Assembly (NCBI GenBank): GCA_016709025.1
Contig: JADJEQ010000037.1
Location: 231,501-295,500, forward strand
From: Bacteroidales bacterium
GTDB lineage: Bacteria > Bacteroidota > Bacteroidia > Bacteroidales > Lentimicrobiaceae
DNA length: 64,000 nt
Reading direction: 5' to 3'
The position numbers and the translations under genes are program-made. The notes beneath the pieces are model-generated. The model searched no databases. It was not told the origin of the DNA and saw nothing but the letters and a program-made list of their open reading frames with translations. The first letter of the stretch is position 1; every line of letters starts with the position of its first letter. Of the stretch, positions 60,603 to 64,000 are shown piece by piece.

Positions 60603-62171
60603 ATGCTCAGGCATTCGGGGTTATTGGCAATATCAGTGCTACTGACGGTGGTTTCATGCCGCCGGTCCGACCCTCCTGTGCCTGCTCCTCCGGTATCTGA
60701 TTCAACAGAAAAAGAGATACTTCATACTTTCAGCAATCCGGTGGTTGCTTTTATCTACCCTGATCATTCTCAGGTTGAAAGCCTGAAGAAAGAAATGGGC
60801 AGCAATCGGTTTTATAGTCTTTCCGACCAGCATGGTGCTGAATTTTCAAAAACACGCTTGCTTGCTGAAAAAAACAAGCTGACTACATGGTCGGGAACTG
60901 CGGGTAAATACAGGTTTGTAACCAACGATGGAACCATCGTCGACATTGACCTGAGCCGGATACATGAGCCCTGGAAAGTCATAGTCTTTAACGGGAAGGA
61001 CACGCCGGTGGTTGCAGGAGCCAAAGACGCTGGGGACATCATCCGCAAATACAATCATCGTGAGATCAGGAGCAAAAACAAGGCGGAATCCGCGACGAAT
61101 GTGTTAATACCTGATTCAGGCGACACTTCCACTCCTGAACAGCCAGTAAGGACCGAAAACTACAGTTCTATACCTGGTTTGAAAGAAACCACACTGAGAC
61201 TCTACTTACTCCCGGGACAGGAAACACCTCCGGTTCGCAACGAAACTGCCGGTATCCGCGTCGTTAACAGTTACATAAGTCCTAACCGCCGCTTCTGGCT
61301 GGAATTTGACAACGACATGTTTTCAAATACAGACAGATATTACACCAATGGAGTCGTGCTCGGATATACAGCGCCAGCACTGACCTCATGGCAGATAAAC
61401 AGGCTGATGATCAGGCACAACCACAATAGTGTGGTTCATTCGTCCATCAGTCTGCATCATGGAATGTTCACCCCACTCACAACTAAGGAAGCGCCGACGC
61501 TGGCCAACGACCGCCCTTATGCATCTGCATTGTTCATTCGTTACAGTCAGGTATCGGAAGATGAACAGGCAGAAATCATGTTAAGCAGCGCCATTGATGC
61601 AGGTGTAATCGGAGAAGTTGCACTTGGACAAATGTTACAACGCTCTGTTCATGCGGGTATCCCATCAAACGATGAACCATTGGGTTGGGAAACCCAGATA
61701 AAAAATGACCTGGTACTGAATTATTCTGCAAACATCCGGAAGCAACTGGTTAAAAGCCGCCACAACGAGGTTTATGCCGAAGGTTCTGCTATGCTTGGCA
61801 CACTTTACACCAGGGCTACCATGGGGGTGAATGCAGTTGTTGGCGTTTACCGGCCGGGGCTGACTCCTTTGCCTGCCGACTACAGTCAGATATCGGCAAA
61901 TTCCAGGCCCTGGCAATATGGAGCCCGTGGAGGACTGGAGCTAAGGATGGTAGGTTATGACGCGACGCTGCAGGGGGGAATGTTTAACAAAAACAACGTG
62001 TACGCTTTAAAGCCGGATGAAATTGAACGCCTGGTGGCTGCCATCCATTTTGGATTGTTTGTCAATTATCAGAAATTCGGACTCAGTGTATCGCAATATT
62101 ATCTTAGCCCAGAATTTGAGGAAGGCAGGCAACATTTCTGGGGGCAGATTGGTTTACAGTTTGGATTGTAA
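60603..62171 (+). CDS. lipoprotein fused to an LpxR-like lipid A deacylase barrel
   Basis: A 522-residue protein starting at 60603, where a lipoprotein signal begins (MLRHSGLLAISVLLTVVSC, Cys19). The upstream in-frame region is repeat-derived. Residues about 30-205 form an unrecognised domain (FSNPVVAFIYPDHSQVESLK; AGKYRFVTNDGTIVDIDLSR). Residues about 222-522 match the LpxR/DUF2219 outer-membrane barrel: WLEFDNDMFSNTDRYYTNG with the Asn-Asp and Thr-Asp pairs, SLHHGMFTP, and NDRPYASALFIRYSQV, ending in the strand FWGQIGLQFGL. LpxR removes 3'-acyloxyacyl chains from lipid A. A lipidated N-terminus on such a barrel is unusual. Activity is inferred. Confidence 0.82.
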   Translation: MLRHSGLLAISVLLTVVSCRRSDPPVPAPPVSDSTEKEILHTFSNPVVAFIYPDHSQVESLKKEMGSNRFYSLSDQHGAEFSKTRLLAEKNKLTTWSGTAGKYRFVTNDGTIVDIDLSRIHEPWKVIVFNGKDTPVVAGAKDAGDIIRKYNHREIRSKNKAESATNVLIPDSGDTSTPEQPVRTENYSSIPGLKETTLRLYLLPGQETPPVRNETAGIRVVNSYISPNRRFWLEFDNDMFSNTDRYYTNGVVLGYTAPALTSWQINRLMIRHNHNSVVHSSISLHHGMFTPLTTKEAPTLANDRPYASALFIRYSQVSEDEQAEIMLSSAIDAGVIGEVALGQMLQRSVHAGIPSNDEPLGWETQIKNDLVLNYSANIRKQLVKSRHNEVYAEGSAMLGTLYTRATMGVNAVVGVYRPGLTPLPADYSQISANSRPWQYGARGGLELRMVGYDATLQGGMFNKNNVYALKPDEIERLVAAIHFGLFVNYQKFGLSVSQYYLSPEFEEGRQHFWGQIGLQFGL

Positions 62172-62256
62172 GATGTCTATTGTTCAAATGTTGGCAAGGT
62201 GATAAAAATTCAACAGTAAATCCCCTGTTCGAATAAAATAAGGTTAAAATAAAGAA

Positions 62257-63396
62257 ATGATCATTGATTACATAAGATATCTGCTGCTTGCCTCAACGGT
62301 GCTGGTTTCAACCCTTACAAATGAAACCCACCCAGTGGATGCGATCAATGCGCCTGATTCAACATCGGTTACCCTGTTGTTTGCCGGTGACATCATGCAG
62401 CATGGCCCTCAAATCGAAGCTGCATGGTATGCCGGTGATTCCGGATACAATTACAATCCCTGTTTCAGCTTTGTAAAACCAATTGTTTCCGGATTCGACA
62501 TAGCCATTGCCAATCTTGAGGTGACCCTTGCGGGAAAACCTTATACCGGTTATCCACAATTCAGTGCTCCGGATGAACTGGCAGTCGCGGTTCGGGATGC
62601 CGGTTTTGACGTACTGGCAACCGCCAACAATCATTGCTGCGACCGGGGAAAAGCAGGACTTATCCGCACTCTCAGTGTTCTCGACAGTCTTAAAATAGAG
62701 CGCACAGGCACCTTCCTCGACAGTGCTGATTTCAGGGATCACCATCCACTGATTCTGAAGAAAAACGACATCACCATTGCCCTGCTGAATTACACCTATG
62801 GCACCAACGGCTTACCGGTGCATGAACCCACGATCGTCAGCCTGATCGATACCAGCAAAATTATCAATGACCTGAAATCAGCAAGGAAACCGGGTGTGGA
62901 TTTTGTTATTATATTTTTTCACTGGGGCAATGAATACCAGTCGCAAGCTTCAACAGATCAGGAAGCACTTGCCAGACTGTGTCGCGAACATGGCGCTGAT
63001 GCCGTAATCGGCTCTCATCCTCATGTTATTCAGCCCATGGAATACTTTGCCCCTGACACCTTAAATCCGGTTGGGCATCTACTGGTTTATTCATTGGGAA
63101 ATTATGTTTCCAACCAACGCGACCGCTATAAAGACGGTGGGGCAATGATTGGATTTACCCTGACAAAAACCTGGAATAAAAAAACAGTCAGCCGTCCGGA
63201 ATATCATCTGAACTGGGTGCATACTCCATATGTAAACGGCAGAAAACAGTATTATATCCTTCCTGTAAAACAGTTTGAGAATGAACCTTCGATGGATTCA
63301 ATATCCAGGGAAAATCTCAGGCAGTTCTCCAGTGATTCGAGAGGATTGTTAAATGCTGGGAAGAACTCTGTCCCGGAATTTTCTGTTACGAGGTAA
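62257..63396 (+). CDS. CapA-family metallophosphatase-like protein
   Basis: A 379-residue exported protein (hydrophobic N-terminus IRYLLLASTVLVSTL). The core matches the CapA/PGA_cap family: LLFAGDIMQHGPQI with the metal-binding Asp, IAIANLEVTLAGKPY, DVLATANNHCCDRGKAGL with Asn-His, FFHWGNEYQSQ and GADAVIGSHPHVIQPMEYF with Ser-His-Pro-His. CapA is needed for poly-gamma-glutamate capsules in Bacillus, but most homologues belong to no known capsule locus, and no pgs/cap genes lie here. It follows the LpxR-like gene by 85 bp. Confidence 0.9.
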   Translation: MIIDYIRYLLLASTVLVSTLTNETHPVDAINAPDSTSVTLLFAGDIMQHGPQIEAAWYAGDSGYNYNPCFSFVKPIVSGFDIAIANLEVTLAGKPYTGYPQFSAPDELAVAVRDAGFDVLATANNHCCDRGKAGLIRTLSVLDSLKIERTGTFLDSADFRDHHPLILKKNDITIALLNYTYGTNGLPVHEPTIVSLIDTSKIINDLKSARKPGVDFVIIFFHWGNEYQSQASTDQEALARLCREHGADAVIGSHPHVIQPMEYFAPDTLNPVGHLLVYSLGNYVSNQRDRYKDGGAMIGFTLTKTWNKKTVSRPEYHLNWVHTPYVNGRKQYYILPVKQFENEPSMDSISRENLRQFSSDSRGLLNAGKNSVPEFSVTR

Positions 63397-63592
63397 CCCG
63401 GGGGCCGCGTTATCTCTCCACTTTCTATTTGATCCCTGTCTGTCAATTCGTCAGCATTTGAAAACTTCTATTGGCATAGATGTATTTCGCCCAATATTAA
63501 ATCGCTTAATTATCACTATATTCGGGATCAGGCACTGTCAAAAGGCTGTCATTGGCATATAAATTGAGGAGCGGGGAGCAAACGAAAAAGGC

Positions 63593-64000
63593 ATGAAGAC
63601 AAAAGTTATCCAATCATTAACTGAACTGAAAAACATAACCGGCACCAACGAACGCAGTTTCCTGCTGCTTTATAAAAGCAACTCAGCAACATCCGGCTGT
63701 GCCGAATCGTACATCGAAGAAGCTGCTGCCCAGGTTGAAAACGCCGCCATACTCAAAGCAGATGTAACTACCGTCAGGGATATACACCCTGCATATGGAG
63801 TAGATACCGTTCCTTCGCTGTTGGTATTCGCAAAATCAGAATTGAAAAATATCATCAAGGGATGCCAGACTGCTACTTATTACAAAAACCTGATTGAGAA
63901 TCAACTTTATCAGGTGAGTTCAGGTTCCGCAGGCGGGCCCAGTGTTACAGTTTATTCCACCCCTACCTGCTCCTGGTGTACCACCCTGAAAAACTACCTG
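63593..64000 (+). CDS. thioredoxin-like/glutaredoxin-like fusion, 3' truncated
   Basis: The window ends inside this gene after 136 codons. The first ~105 residues resemble a thioredoxin (MKTKVIQSLTELKNITG; ERSFLLLYKSNSATSGCAES; GVDTVPSLLVFAKSE). Its active site is TSGC rather than CxxC, keeping only the second cysteine. After a serine/glycine linker (SSGSAGGPS) a second domain begins VTVYSTPTCSWCTTLKNYL, a glutaredoxin-type strand with an intact CSWC. It was missed as an ORF because of the window edge. Probable thiol-disulfide role; the rest of the domain is outside. Confidence 0.85.
   Translation, partial: MKTKVIQSLTELKNITGTNERSFLLLYKSNSATSGCAESYIEEAAAQVENAAILKADVTTVRDIHPAYGVDTVPSLLVFAKSELKNIIKGCQTATYYKNLIENQLYQVSSGSAGGPSVTVYSTPTCSWCTTLKNYL

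Overview
The window looks like a chromosome segment of a Bacteroidota bacterium, probably an anaerobic or microaerophilic Bacteroidales-like lineage. The evidence is six secreted proteins with Por/type IX secretion (T9SS) C-terminal sorting domains, candidate promoters with the Bacteroidota TAnnTTTG -7 box, TPR-LuxR and TPR-histidine-kinase regulators, a BlaI/BlaR-type pair, and an indolepyruvate:ferredoxin oxidoreductase. Assignment below phylum is inference. No rRNA, tRNA, CRISPR array, transposase or phage gene was recognised.

Layout. 0-4 kb: a NarL-type two-component pair (kinase cut by the window edge), an outer-membrane protein and an ammonium transporter. 4-7.5 kb: thioredoxin-like protein, panC, panD, a flippase-like membrane protein and a heptose/ADP-sugar nucleotidyltransferase. 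8-10.3 kb: glutamate dehydrogenase and an ACP phosphodiesterase-like gene. 10.3-11.8 kb: a non-coding tandem repeat tract. 11.8-14 kb: iorAB. 14.4-18.6 kb: a propeller lipoprotein, a three-domain mutarotase/nucleotidyltransferase/GHMP-kinase fusion and a fucose-permease-like transporter. 19.6-23.3 kb: S9 peptidase, HigBA toxin-antitoxin and a GNAT. 23.4-28.4 kb (minus strand): a T9SS delta-60 repeat protein, a small ORF and a TPR-LuxR regulator. 28.6-34.1 kb is sulfur amino-acid metabolism: SAM riboswitch-metB, homoserine dehydrogenase, and cysE-cysK behind a candidate cysteine leader peptide and terminator. 34.3-46.5 kb: a TPR histidine kinase, two paralogous NarL regulators and three large T9SS proteins. 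47-55 kb: small accessory proteins (SRPBCC, VOC, DHFR-like, TfoX-like), a cupredoxin-BACON protein and a T9SS protein. 55-64 kb: BlaI/M56 pair behind three 21-bp-phased operators, DUF1801, a CrtC-like T9SS protein, a MORN protein, an LpxR-like lipoprotein, a CapA-like phosphatase and a truncated thioredoxin-glutaredoxin fusion.

The most unusual feature is the intergenic DNA. Several families of small non-coding elements recur: a 136-bp MITE-like element with imperfect 15-bp terminal inverted repeats (three copies, one ending 6 bp before panD); a second ~213-bp family with ~23-bp terminal repeats (two copies); palindromes with a constant ACGACATGTCGT centre but copy-specific self-complementary arms (five copies); GC-rich hairpins nested inside other repeats; and many microsatellites. 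Some have entered the 3' ends of genes.

The strongest candidates for new biology are the RhaM-nucleotidyltransferase-GHMP kinase fusion coupled to a sugar permease (possible one-polypeptide deoxysugar salvage), the possible cysteine attenuator before cysEK, the phased operators of the BlaI/M56 pair, and the repeat families themselves.
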